Shown here piece after piece: positions 35,080 through 46,610 of a DNA stretch of 64,000 nt; within the stretch, counting starts at the first letter, position 1, and every line of letters begins with the position of its first letter. This DNA is from Talinum fruticosum (taxonomy: Eukaryota; Streptophyta; Magnoliopsida; Caryophyllales; Talinaceae): positions 5,829,001 through 5,893,000 of the forward strand of contig JAITYX010000007.1 in the NCBI GenBank assembly GCA_021018815.1, written 5' to 3'. The notes under the pieces were generated by a model that saw only the letters and a program-made list of their open reading frames with translations, searched no databases and was not told the DNA's origin. A program made the position numbers and the translations under genes.

Positions 35080-35350
35080 GGCGGTGGCAATTTTGTGATA
35101 AATTGGAAAAAGGAATTGACTTTTAACTATTGTTCCGAAATAGAACCGTAGTGATAAATGAAGTTGAACCTACTACTATGGTTCTTAAACAAAACCATAG
35201 TAATAGGTGACATTTTACACTATGGTTCTACATAAGAATCATAGTAATAGGTCTTGTTCCTAAAAAATTTACATCCTCTTTAGTATTTTTGGAATGACTT
35301 GGCCTATTATTATGATTCTTTGTAAGTATCTTAGTCATAGGTCAAACGCA
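35080..35350. repeat. Left CACTA subterminal repeats
   Basis: Words such as ACTACTATGGTTCTTAAACA and AACCATAGTAATAGGT occur repeatedly in both orientations with about 35-50 bp periodicity. Confidence 0.8.
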
Positions 35351-35439
35351 CTTCGATTGTGGAGGAGCAAGCATTGACAAGGAGTATTCCATAGAAGAAG
35401 TGCAGTTGACCCGCTAATGTATCAATGGATTCTCTTTCT

Positions 35440-35939
35440 TACTTGTGGTTATGAAATCAATGGATTCTCTTTTTATACAAATATGTAGGACACTAGGAGC
35501 ACCGTGCAAAATAGCGGGGTTACATAAGAGGCTCATGCACTTCATATGTTGAGCTACAAGGATAGAAATCTTATTGTAGCAAAAATGTCGTATTGTAGAG
35601 TCATTGAGAATATATGGGAGATAGTCTATATTGACTTTTGAGAGCTCGTTTTTGATGTAAATGAGTTGAGATAACAATGGTGTTCGAGTTCATAAGTTAG
35701 GGTTCACGATTTTTAACCTTACAAGAGAAGGTTATAAAGGAGATTAATTCATTATGGCATTCCCAACAAGACAAGTTTTCTACGTTGAGTACCCGGTCAA
35801 TGATAAGTGGTCTATTATTTTTCAAGGAAAAAGGCATATTGTGATTGGTGATGGTGAAGATGTGAGCGAGTTTATTAATGAGATACCACCTTTCTCCTTA
35901 GGATTCTCTGTCGAAAATGAGGATGCACATTTTGAATAA
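35440..35939 (+). pseudogene. TNP2 transposase C-terminal (DUF4216) fragment
   Basis: Plus-strand translation in shifting frames gives YCRVIENIWEIVYIDF, then the open stretch 35754-35939 with TRQVFYVEYPVNDKWSIIFQ, GKRHIVIG and FINEIPPFSLGF. These are the order and words of the DUF4216 tail of plant CACTA TNP2 proteins (QVFYVEDP..KRW.VVLQGKRHIVG). TNP2 is the catalytic transposase; here only about 160 residues of the tail remain and the DDE part is absent. The last frame ends naturally at TAA, 35937-35939. It lies directly after the left subterminal block, so the deletion removed most of the gene. Confidence 0.8.
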
Positions 35940-36299
35940 ACGTATTTAAGATTTGATAATTAGGAAGACATATATATTGAAAATCGAGTCTAAAGGAGGG
36001 CAAGAAAGGATTGTTGGTGATGTTTAAATGATAATGTTGTTACATTGTTAATAACTTTATAAGTTTGTTTCATATTATGTGGGACAATTTTACACTTGCT
36101 TTCATATTAAGTGGGAAAATTTGTTCAAAATTATGACGTTGCTGGTGGTTTTACTAATTATTGTGTAAAGAGTTCTATTTGTTGCAAACACTTTAGTTTG
36201 TTATTGCTTGAGAATAGATGCAAATGGACTTTCTGTTTGTTGCAAATGAGTATGTATATGCAGGAGGTAGATGAAAAATACAAAAAAATAGTTTATAAA

Positions 36300-36640
36300 A
36301 AAAACATACCTATTACTAGTGTTCTTATGAAGAATCGTTATAATAGGTCACGTATTACTATGGTTCCTCATATGAATCGTGCAATAAGTCACACTATACA
36401 AGATGTCGTGCATAGGTGGCGGTGCGGGGCTGCACTGCCATGCGTATCATACATAAACTTTAGTAGTTTTGCACAAGAACTTGTGCATGAGGTACATAGC
36501 GATGCAGGAAAGACTAGTTCAAAAAATTTTAAATTTGCAAAATGTCACATATTACTATAGTTACTTTAAAGAACCGTAGTAATAGGGAACCTTATAACAA
36601 ATTTCCTTAAGAACCTTTGTCATAGGTTTGTTCAAAAATT
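36300..36640. repeat. Internal block of CACTA subterminal repeats
   Basis: CCTATTACTAGTGTTCTTATGAAG, TATTACTATGGTTCCTCATATG and GAACCGTAGTAATAGGGAACC are of the terminal type but lie 1.3 kb inside the element. The 150 bp before them resemble 41750-41900 before the right-hand block. Confidence 0.75.
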
Positions 36641-36659
36641 GAAAAGTCCCTCATGCTGC

Positions 36660-38197
36660 TTTTTTCCCATCTGTCGAGAAATATCTCTTGATCTCCCTTT
36701 CTACTCCCTTTTCATAAAAACTCCTCTCACAAACGCTGTCATCTGTCTCACTCGGTGTTGTCGATGAGCTCGCTTCTATCATCGTTCTCTGTTGTCCTCA
36801 GCCAACGTCGCTGTGGTCCGGTTCCAACTGTCGTATTAAGTTGCTTCTCACTCTCTCTCTCTTTCTTTCTCTCTCTCTCTCTCTCTGTCGTTTCTTCTAA
36901 GTATCCAACTTGTCTCTTTCTTTTTGTTTTTTGATTTGAATTCTTGAAATATTAGAGATTACGAAAAATGGGTTTAGTCAATGATAAGAAATGGTGAAGG
37001 TAAGAATTATGGTTTAGGGTTTAGTTTGAGCAACGAAGAAACTTCTCTCTCTTTTGTTTTTTTCCTTTGAATTCTTCGAATGTTAGAGATTTTGTGAAAT
37101 AGTTTTGGTAAATTATGAGAAATGGTGAATAAAAGAAATATAGTTTAAGGTTTATGGTTTAGCCTGAGCAATGACAAGAACATCTCTCTCTTTTTGTTTT
37201 TGCTTTGAATTCTTGAAATGTTTGGGATTTTGAGAGATAGGTTTGGGAAATGATGAGAAACAGTTAAAGAAAGCATTATGATTTAGAGTTTAGGGTTTGG
37301 CTTGCTCTTCTACAACTAAGCTATATACGTAGTAAGTGCATGGAAAATAAAAAAGACCATACTTGAGTGGTGAGGGAAAATTCTTAAATATCTAAATAGC
37401 TAGCATGAGGCTAAATGTATTATTTAATGTGCTTATATATTGCGTTATAGTTTTGATTAAGTAAGATTAATAAAATAAAGACCGAGATATGCTAGATTAT
37501 GAAGTTTGATTTAATAGAATAAATATGGATTCGGTATGTTCTTTTGACCTATATATGAAAATTATCATACGAGGTTGTGGGCATATAGTTAAATTGCATA
37601 ATTGTTTTAGTTAAGTGAACTAGGTTGCATTTGTGGCTAACTTTAACTATATGTTTATGCATATTACAACATTGTTTAGCTTTTGGATTATTGAATACCT
37701 AAGTTATTTATATAAAAGTGATTAACCTAAGTTAAACGAAGGAATGTGTTTGAAGGAAAAAGGACTTGAGGTCCTTGTATCCGAATGATTTGTTTTTTAT
37801 TACCTAATTGATATGCAGATTGGGAGATTAATTCTCTATCACAAAAATGATTTGATTTCTTTAAATCATGGAATGAAATTGATTAACTTAGATTAACTTT
37901 CATGACTTTAGTTGTTGTTATTGAACTATTGTATTGAAATGAATTACAAGAGATTGAGAGGATGTTTGATTTCTAAACCAAAGGCTTTGAAATCTCACTA
38001 TTTATCTAAATGGTTAAAGTTTTGAGTTTAGGTTGCTCCTAAGTATCTAAATGGTTAGAGTAAAGGACTCAAAATCCTTTGTGTATCTTTACGAGGTTAC
38101 AATGGAGCAATAACATACTCCCAACAAGAAATAATCTAATACTACCAAGAAAAGCGATAGTCGAATAATGATGAACATGGAAAAGTTGGCACATTAG
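36660..38197 (+). other. CACTA leader and intron-like region
   Basis: CT-rich leader (36660-36900) then AT-rich DNA with three copies of a motif around GAATTCTTGAAAT...TTAGAGATT...ATGAGAAATGG and TTTAGGGTTTAG (36935-37290). No coding frame. Confidence 0.5.
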
Positions 38198-38412
38198 CCC
38201 TGTTCCATTTACCTTTAGCTTATAGCCTTACAACTTCTTATAGTTGATTACAACTCCTTACAGTTGCTTACACCTCCTTACAATTTTTTATAACTAATAT
38301 TACAACTAGCTTATAGCTACTTATAGCTCCTTACAATCGCTAATAGCTCCTTACAGTTTTGCTTACATCTCATTACAAACCTTACGGCTCCTTACAATTA
38401 AATGGAATAGGG
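38198..38412. mobile_element. MITE-like insertion with tandem TTACAACTCC words
   Basis: Ends CCCTGTTCCATTT and AAATGGAATAGGG are inverted repeats. The interior is a degenerate array of CTTACAACTCCTTACAGTTG-type units. The target duplication is not clear, so the superfamily is not assigned. Confidence 0.6.
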
Positions 38413-38439
38413 TCGTAGCCAAGAAAATCGGTTGATGCT

Positions 38440-39480
38440 AAGTAAGGTTCGATTTGATGGGCACGACAACCTCATTGGTGAGGAGAAAGCTCATTCCAAT
38501 AGCTTTGTTGAAGCGATAGCCAATACACACTGCTGATCACCTTCGATACTTGGGGAGAAGTATCGGACTCGGTGAACAAAAACATTTTGACTGATATCTC
38601 AATATGAGTTTCTTAGCGTAATGCCTCTTTAAATAGAGTTCATATCATATATTGTACACATATATTAATATTACTGCATGTTTTTCTTGTGTTTCAAAAA
38701 ATATTTTGTTTAGTAGTGAATGAAAAAGACCTCATGTTGGTGAACGAAAAATTGTTGAAGCGAAGCTTGAACAACTTCGAAATGAAGCCGATGAAGGTGC
38801 CATCGTAGATCCTCCGCATATTAGTATCGAGAAGGACAAGTCATGGGTCGAAGGAAGAAAGAGGAAGGACGGCACCTTCGTGAAAATAGAAATCGACTAA
38901 GTTGGTAAACAAATTATGAGTTTTATGAATAATTAATTACGTTCATATATTTATTAGTCAATAGGACTTATCTAATGACAATTGCTTTCCTTCTTATAGG
39001 ATTCCTTGTCACAACAGATCAATTGGCGAAGTCGTCGATAGCATTGGGAGGAAGACAAGCTAGCCTTAACACTACAAAGAGATGAGCATCCTAGTAGTGT
39101 TCCGGTCATTAGTGACAACGTGAGAAAATTGATCACTTTGAGGCTAGAAATAAGCATATCGTCTCTTTCACTTAAGTCAACATCGAGGCAATCATTTTTA
39201 AATTGATTCCTCAAGTCAATGAGCAAGTGGCGGCTAAGATAAAACGGCAAGTGCCGACCGAGATGAAACAGCAAGTGGCGGTCGAGGTAGTGATGGCCCG
39301 GTTCATGGCATACTTCTCCGGGATGGACAACCTTGGAAGAGTTACTGTGATAATCAACTCACAGCCGATACACCAACAAGCGGGAAAGCAAGTTCACCCG
39401 GCGACGAGTTCGAATCATTGGATAACGTATGATTTGCTATCTAATGCATGTTTTTCAACTAAGTTTAACTTTGAATGAAT
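38440..39480 (+). pseudogene. CACTA Transposase_24-like ORF2, broken
   Basis: Plus-strand frame near 38740-38900 reads VEAKLEQLRNEADEGAIVDP, then EKDKSWVEGRKRKDGTFVKI. It is homologous block for block to 12521-12237 minus in the other CACTA element. PF03004-type plant transposases have the same KDG.. motif. Further on, 39203-39478 is an open stretch with repeated K-R-Q-V / E-x-x-x-Q-V units, probably a coiled segment. Frames are interrupted by stops, which may mark introns as well as decay. Confidence 0.65.
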
Positions 39481-39978
39481 GGTTGTTGTAGAACTTTGAC
39501 ATATGGCCATTCAGTGCAGGTGTATATAACTTTGATTTGTGGTCGATATATGAATTGATGTGACATGTGATGCATGGTTTTCTTTTGATAATTTATATAA
39601 GTTGTTGAATGAATGGTGTATATACTTTGGGTTGTTGTGGAAATCCGGCGTATGGCTCATGAGTAACTTGGATATTATTTGTGTTTGTTTTTTCGGATGA
39701 TGGTCATTATCCCAGGAAAATTTTGACTTTTCGGGAAACTCTGTCCATTTTCCTCCGGGATTCTTCATATTTTAAGTTTTGTCACGAAGAATTAGGCTGT
39801 CGTGTTAGCTAATGTTATTTGTTTTTGTTGTTTCAGCTATGTGCTTGAGGTATGAATTTATAAGACATGTGATACATGTTGGTAGTTGCTATGTTAATTC
39901 TTATGCGGTCGATCGAGTGCATGGTAGCTTTTCATTACCGTCCTCTTGATCACATTGTCGCAAAATGTTGTTATTTAA

Positions 39979-40164
39979 GTGTGCCAGCCAAGTGCCCTCG
40001 TTTATAGGGCAATGCTCTTGGAGAATCAGGTGAATTTGATAGTAAAAGAAGTTATGGAAGGGAAAGGTGGTTGTCGGTTGTCGATCCCTTCATCATATTT
40101 GCATACTCTTTACGAAGCGATCAATAGTTTTGTTGCTTGGCCTAAGACTTTGGTCATCTTTTAA
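39979..40164 (+). pseudogene. CACTA ORF2 'FVAWPK' segment
   Basis: A 61-codon open frame ends LYEAINSFVAWPKTLVIF. The A.G.FVAWPK.LV motif is typical of plant CACTA ORF2 proteins between the Transposase_24 block and a Ulp1-like protease domain. Upstream, NQVNLIVKEVMEGKGGCRLS resembles the A.G.V......GG..LH segment of the same family. It is probably one exon or a surviving fragment. Confidence 0.6.
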
Positions 40165-40379
40165 AACCATAAATTCAATTCACCGTAGTAAAAGTTATTA
40201 ATATAACTTCTCTTATTTAATTGGTAATGTATCATCCTATGTGAATGAGGACCTCATAAGAGTTGATCATGAGAAATAGACTGGAAAGTCAATTCGCAAT
40301 TAGAAAACAGAGCAATCAACCACCAATCATCCTCTGGACAAAGCCAATGAAATTGAAGTTCTCCAACCTATTCACGATT

Positions 40380-41250
40380 CGGTTTTGGAGTAGAATGGTT
40401 GTCTCATAGATTTGGCAAAACAATTGTCATCGAATAGAGTAGTTATATTCGCAACACGAGGACTTGTGTTGGGGTATGAGGGTGATGGTGAGAAGGGCTT
40501 GGTCATCTTCCCGAGAGAACTTACTACGGTTCGTTAAGAAGCAAAAGATCGGTGTAAATGTCTGTTATGCTCAGCATTATGTGAGTTACTATATATAAGT
40601 TCATTTATATTTAGTTTTATTTCTAACTAATTATGTAAAATTAATATAAACTAGGTGGCTCCATGAGCTTACTTGCACCATGGGCATCAAGTCTGTCGGG
40701 TTTTGTTGCCCCTAAGCGATCTAAGCCATAGGTCGGTCCTTTAGCGACATATCTAGATTCATAACCGACCTAATGAATCGAACGACGAAGGCTAGTTATT
40801 TGGCAGTAATTCATTAAGCGAGTGCAAAAACCTAAATAATTAACCTAAAAATTTAGTAGTACATGTTCTTATTTACATTTGATGTTGTTTTTGTCGATGT
40901 AGTCATCACTTGGATGCTTACCATCTTTTATCCGTCGCAAAGCATGGCTAATTGGCTTAATGCTTTGGGTCAAGCTTGAGGCCGAGATATTGTTAACGTT
41001 CTCAAGTTGTGAGTTCACTTAATCATTTTCATTGCATTTTGTTAAAAACATTTTCAATTATTATATGTCTTTATGATATATTTCAAATACATGATCGTAA
41101 TTTCATTTTTTTATTCATCAAATTTATAAATGGTGCTATTGGAGTTTATAATTTCCAAGGAGGCCCGAAAATCCTTGAAAGGGGTTGTAAACCAGCATGT
41201 GTTGTTAATGTTAAGGTGAAGTTTTCTTGCCTAACGTTAAAAAATTAGTT
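40380..41250 (+). pseudogene. CACTA ORF2 Ulp1-side region, broken
   Basis: Follows the FVAWPK block. It shares GCATTATGTGAGTTACTATATATA with the other CACTA copy, and GAGTTTATAATTTCCAAGGAGG...GGGGTTGTAAACC lies near 41145. The order fits the C48/Ulp1-like C-terminus of plant CACTA ORF2, but I cannot see the His-Asp-Cys triad. Confidence 0.4.
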
Positions 41251-41899
41251 TTTTGGCTAAATACTTATTATGTAGTTACTAATGTATGTGTTGGGAATTT
41301 GTATACTTCGATTATTTATTAGTGTCGTAAGCAATCGAGGAACTGTGGAGTGTGACTTTTACGTTCTACAATACATGAAGGAAATTGGGACACAAGCTGG
41401 ATTTTGATGATTTCAAATCCAATATGAAAATAGTACTTCTAACCACCCTTATTTACTACTATTATTTTACCAAAAATTGAATATTTGATCAAGAAATTTT
41501 TTTAAATACTTACACTTGATGTAAACATTAAATTTACAATATTAGTCGTACTATTTTCTTAAAAAGAATCCTGTTACTCCTTATACAAAGCCCACAATGG
41601 ATAAGTTACGAGAGGGATGTGCCCAATTAGTGTATAAACTTCTAAACAAATATGTGAATGTATCGTAGTTAGTTATACCGTATAATTTATATTTTATATA
41701 TTTTTTAGTTACTTGTTATTTATGCTTCCGCATTTTGATTTGTAAATTTGTGATTGTAAATAACTTTATTGAAAAATGAATAATATTGGATGGTACCTTG
41801 AGTTGTGTTGCAAGTACCTGTTTGTTGTTGCTTGAGAACAAAAGAAAAGCGTACATATATGTAGGGGCTGATGAAAAAATTAAAACTTTTTAAAAAATA

Positions 41900-42620
41900 T
41901 TTTATTACGGTTCCTTGATCCCCGAGAGAACCATAGTGAAAGGCCCGACTAGAGCGGGTCTATTACTGCAGTTTCCACGAAAAACCATACTAAAAGTTGA
42001 AGTATATTACTTGTGGTTAGCAGTTAGAATTATAGTAGTAAGTCTCACATATTAGTATGGTTATGGAAAACTATAGTAAAAGACGTGCCTTTCACTATAG
42101 TTCTACGTGGGAACCGTGATAATAAGTCTTCTTTTACTACGGCTATTCACGATAACTATTGTAATATACCTGGTTTGGTAAGGCTTTTTACTACGGTTCT
42201 CTTGTATAACCATAGTAATGGCCAGCTTTTACTACGGTTGTCCATAACAACTGTTGTAATAGTCTTCACCTATTACTACTTGTTATACGGGAGAACCATC
42301 GTAATAAGTAATCTTTTACTTCGATTATCAATGACAACCATTGTAATGACCTAGTTTGGTCATACTATTCACTATGGTTCTCTAACATAACTATAGTAAT
42401 ACGCTAGCTTTTACTACGGTTATTCGTAACAACCGTTGTAATAGTACTCACATATTACTACTATTATACGAGTAGAACCGTTGTAATAAGTGATCTTTTA
42501 CTACGGTTGTACAATCGTAGTCAAAGATATTGACTTACTACCACGTTCACTTAGACAATGATTTGCAAATATAGTAAAAAATGATTTTTAACCGTAGTAA
42601 AAGACTGTTCTTGTAGTAGT
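41900..42620. repeat. Right CACTA subterminal repeat array and TIR
   Basis: About fifteen alternating copies of TTTTACTACGGTTGTC and AACTGTTGTAATAGTC-type words over 700 bp, forming many short hairpins, ending in the TIR at 42600-42621. Confidence 0.9.
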
Positions 42621-42621
42621 T

Positions 42622-43115
42622 TATCATGGAGTTCGGTCCATATTACAACATGGGCCCAAGGAATGCGCATAAGATTTACTATGATGATATGGATTTTTGG
42701 TCTTGTTTTATACAATTTTAAAGTTTTTTCTTTTCAATAATGTAAGCCAACAAAATTAATATATATAACTATGACCGGAACAATGTTCATCACCAAGAAT
42801 CACAAATGTTCACTGATTTAGATGATCTTTATCAATTATTGAATAAAAAATTGATACTTGTTGTATTTATGTGAATGTAATAAAAATCGACAATATAAAC
42901 ACTAATGTTATAAATACAAATATTTCCCAAAAACTTCATTGATACGCTTAGTGAATGTTCAATACAAAATAGTTTTAGAATGTAAGTATAACCTTAAAGT
43001 TGAAAAACTACACACTAATAAAAGCTCATCCTAGAGCAATTTTCATCACCAAATCTTACATATATTCACTTATAAAACAAGTAAATATTCATCAATTACA
43101 AATAGAAATAATAGC

Positions 43116-43161
<46 letters not shown>

Positions 43162-43279
43162 TTTTAGAAATGTAATTGTTAGTGTGACCTAAAACCACAC
43201 GTCAAAAGAAGTAGCCTGTAGCGAGATTCAAACCTATAAGTACCCCGTGGCAAAGCCATGGCTTATGGGAGCTGCAATT
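42622..43279. other. Intergenic DNA with (AAT)n microsatellite
   Basis: AT-rich. (AAT)n runs 43116-43159. The 43190-43275 stretch has a weak pol III B-box-like AGATTCAAACCT (minus GGTTTGAATCT) without a clear A box. Confidence 0.6.
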
Positions 43280-45905
43280 TGTAACGCCCCGGTTACCATT
43301 ACTTAATAATTCCCTAATTCGAGAATATTAGGTAAGGTCGCAGCGGAAGTTAACGACCGAAGGCGTCACGGCTGCCCTAATAATAGGACAAGGCTAAAAA
43401 TAAAATACCATAGCAACTTCGTGTTTATCGGTTATGCTTAAGTCTTTAAAAGCACTAAATGTTATGTTGCACGGAGCCAAGCCCGGCAATATAAATAAAC
43501 CAATCCCAAAGTAGAGTCCTGCTAAACCTCTATACATTAAACAAGCCAATACAACAGACCTACGATAGGAACTACGCAATATTTAATTACATTCTAAAGT
43601 CAAACCCGGAATTTAACGAGGATGAGAATCACTGTGAGCATCTAATCCCATCGTAGCACAATGATAACGACATACCCAGCTAGGTCTTGCTCCCGTCGAG
43701 CTTCTTAGGCAAAGGATCTGTTCACAAATGCTTTTCCTAAAAACAAAAACATTAAAATAATTCGAAGAATGAGTCGAAACTCGATACGAACATTCCTGCA
43801 CTGATTAAATAATTTTGAAACACATTGATTGAGCGCGCACATTTCAATTCATTTTAGTTTGAAATAAAGGGGAGAGAATACGAGTAAAACTTGCTTGCTA
43901 GGTTGTTATCCGAATGTGAAACTCCTTGATAATTGATACGATCTTAGTAAGGTGCACACCTCCGGGCCGACCGAGAACCCGAGTTGAAGCCGCACGGGTT
44001 GGGCATAAGCCACGATTATTGATAATTGATGGGCATAAGCCATGATAATTGATAATTGGGCGGGGACCACTTGATTAGGCGGTAAAACTTGATTTGCAAA
44101 TGATTCATTATTAGTTATATATATGAGAGATGTTGAGATTTGATGAAACATGTGAGTTTTCGAAAGGTACGAGGCAATGAACGTACCTGAGCCGAGAACA
44201 TTTGTTTCTCCCCTTTTATAGAAATTTGAGTCACCGACTATTCGGCAATGGAAGTGGCCTCAATTCCGCTTCGATAGATTTTTGTCGTTAATAATGTTTC
44301 TCTTGAGTTTTAATAATTGAATTTGTATAAGCGTTGGTAACTTATTTCATTTTCTATATTTATTACGTAATCGGTTAGACTACGTTTTCTTGCTTAACTT
44401 TACTGCATTAATTCCATTTCGAACATTGATTGCAACGCATATTAGTTAAAGAAATCACACAGCCAATGATATCTATGTAATTCAATTCATTAGTTGACTT
44501 GGATCGAAAATGGTATATATATAATCAAACACTTATTCCTAGTTTATTCATTACTTCTCCTTTCATTGCATTCAAAACCCATAGTTAAGTAATTAATTAA
44601 CCAATCAAATGTCTTCCCCTAGGAAGGTTCCATAATCTACCAAATTGCTCAAACTCACGCATACACCATTTTAAGGTCATAAGCATTATTCTCTCAACAA
44701 CTTCACATTCACAACCACAATTGGATATGCTTAATGCTCAATTATTTTCCATGCCCGTACACTTGCACATTACCGAATTTCAACTTCTACGCACGCATTC
44801 CCTTCGTTTGCCCAATACATCCATTTTCAAAATGTAATGAAATCCGTCAACTTACTTAATTCTATAACTAAACATCCCCAATTTAATTCACGAAATCATA
44901 ATTTCCCAAAATAAATCACATTCATCCACATTTCATACACAATCGCTACACCAAAATATCAAACCTTAATCATCCACATCAATTCGAATTTTCCCAAATC
45001 AATATTTAAATTCACTCCCCAAACATATTTCTAAATTAGATAATTCAATTTACAATTATAATTGCTTAAATAAATAATGAACTTGGTAATTTAGGGTTTA
45101 GCGTTTTACCTTCAAATTCGGAGAGGAAGTTAGGGAGGAAAAGCGAGAGGTGGTGGTGCGTAGCCGCTGCACCGAGCGGTCACCGGGCCGAGGACGGCGA
45201 CTAGCTCCAGCGGCCGTTGTGGCTAGTGGTTGCCGATAGGTGGGCCGCGGCGAGGGACAACCAGCGCCCGCGGAAGAGATAGGAGAGCGAGAGCGCGAGT
45301 GAGGGAGAGAGCGAGACGAGAGAGGAAGGACGGATGGCCGGCGCGAGCTCCCGGCCGGCGTCGGTCGTGCGAGATGGCCGGAAGAGCGAACAGCAGCGAG
45401 GAGGAGAGGCGGGGATGACATGAGAGGCAGAGGAGTGGTAGCTCGGGCGGGGAAATGCAACGAGGAAATGGAACTAAAAAGCCTGATTGTTTTTTTATCT
45501 TAACCGCCTCTTTTTTTTTTTCGGATGATTCCATTTCCGGATTTTTCCTCAAAAAATCTGATTTATTTATCTTATTATTATTATTATTATTATTATTTTT
45601 GGTTACTTGTTACTTTTAAATTTTATTTTAATAATGATATTTACAAATTATAATTGTAACGACTTGTTTGAAATATAGTATTAACAACCTCAGCTACATG
45701 TAAATTTTTGAATTTTTTTAAACATATACGCAAATTATAATCATTATTATGAAATTTTTATTAGGGCCACTTCGTCGCCTTAGCTGCATAACACATATGT
45801 AAAAATAATTTAAATATAAAATATCGAATTGAAGTACACGCGCTCAATTATATAAATCTTGTAATTAATAAGATAAATACTGTGATTTAGGGTCGGGTTG
45901 CTACA
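43280..45905 (-). repeat. Ty3/gypsy 3' LTR, ~2.6 kb
   Basis: Plus-strand ends TGTAACGCCCCGG (43280) and GGGTTGCTACA (45905) give TG...CA. On the minus strand a polypurine tract sits just before TGTAGCAACCCG, so this is the 3' LTR of a minus element. A GC-rich block (45120-45470) lies within it. The Pro/Arg/Ser-rich frames there are composition effects. Confidence 0.75.
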
Positions 45906-45922
45906 GTCGTCCCCCTTAAAAT
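45906..45922 (-). promoter_or_regulatory. Polypurine tract of the gypsy element
   Basis: Minus strand TTTTAAGGGGGACGAC directly precedes the 3' LTR. Confidence 0.8.
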
Positions 45923-45949
45923 AAGTTTCGTCCTCGAAACTTGCACATT

Positions 45950-46610
45950 CGACAATGAGGTTTGCGAGACTTACCTTAAAATAAATGAGGGTGTTTGTCC
46001 CTCATATCTTCCTCGATTTCCCATATGACTTCGAGGATGTATGGTTTGTCCATAATACTTTCACTAAAGGAATGTCTTTATTGCGGAGTTTCTTGACCAT
46101 ATAATCTAATATTTGCACTTGAAACTCTTCATATATTAAATTTTCAGCAATTTCTATTAGCTCTGTCACATTATCATGGCTTGGAATGGGTATATACCGC
46201 CTGAGCGGCTAGACATGAAAGATGTTATTGTCATATTCGAGTTCGAATGACATAGCTATATATATAGATAAGATATTGGATTGAACTTCTTTATAATCCC
46301 ATATGGCTCAACATACCTAGGACTTGATCTTTCTTTAACGTTGAACCGTTCGACCCCTTTCTCTCGGTAAACACTTTCGAAATACTTTATCTCCTACCTC
46401 AAACTCCAATGGTCTCGTACTTTTATCTGCATAACTCTTTTGTCGGCTTTGGACTTGCCTTGATGTGTTCTTAAATCTTACTAACCATTTCGGTTGTTCC
46501 TTAGGTCAACTCGGGCCTATAGTCAATGCTTTATTCAACTCACTCCAACATAATGAGGTTACGCATTTCCTTCAATATAGTGCTTCAAATAGGGTGATTT
46601 TACCGATGGC
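45950..46610 (-). pseudogene. Gypsy integrase C-terminal remnant
   Basis: Minus-strand translation in broken frames gives RKCVTSLCWSELNKALTIGP, TTEMVSKI, GVERFNVKERSSPRYVEPYG and IIKKFNPI. These match the C-terminal part of plant Ty3/gypsy integrase (RTPLCWSEL..., VERF..KGKLSPRYVGPYEI). Everything upstream of this (core, RNase H, RT) is missing, so the element is truncated at about 46610. Confidence 0.8.

Larger units (their letters stand above)
35008..42621 (+). mobile_element. CACTA (En/Spm) transposon, internally deleted, TSD TAT
   Basis: Left terminus CATTACTACAATAGTGACTTTTAACTACG and right terminus (complement) AACTACTACAAGAACAGTCTTTTACTACGG are inverted matches of the CACTACTACAAG type. 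TAT precedes 35008 and follows 42621. Subterminal TTACTACGGTT arrays lie at both ends and, unusually, in the middle. Coding remnants in order: DUF4216 tail of TNP2, Transposase_24-like ORF, FVAWPK block and Ulp1-side region. The TNP2 catalytic domain is missing, so the element needs an autonomous relative. Confidence 0.88.

Noticed and set aside
42000..42600. CRISPR-like spaced repeats
   Set aside because: Repeats are degenerate, in alternating orientation, in a plant transposon terminus.
43190..43275. tRNA gene or SINE
   Set aside because: Weak B box only; no A box, no cloverleaf.
45098..45552. GC-rich frames of 60-120 codons on both strands
   Set aside because: Low-complexity Arg/Ser/Pro/Leu composition inside the gypsy LTR; no domain, overlapping frames on both strands.
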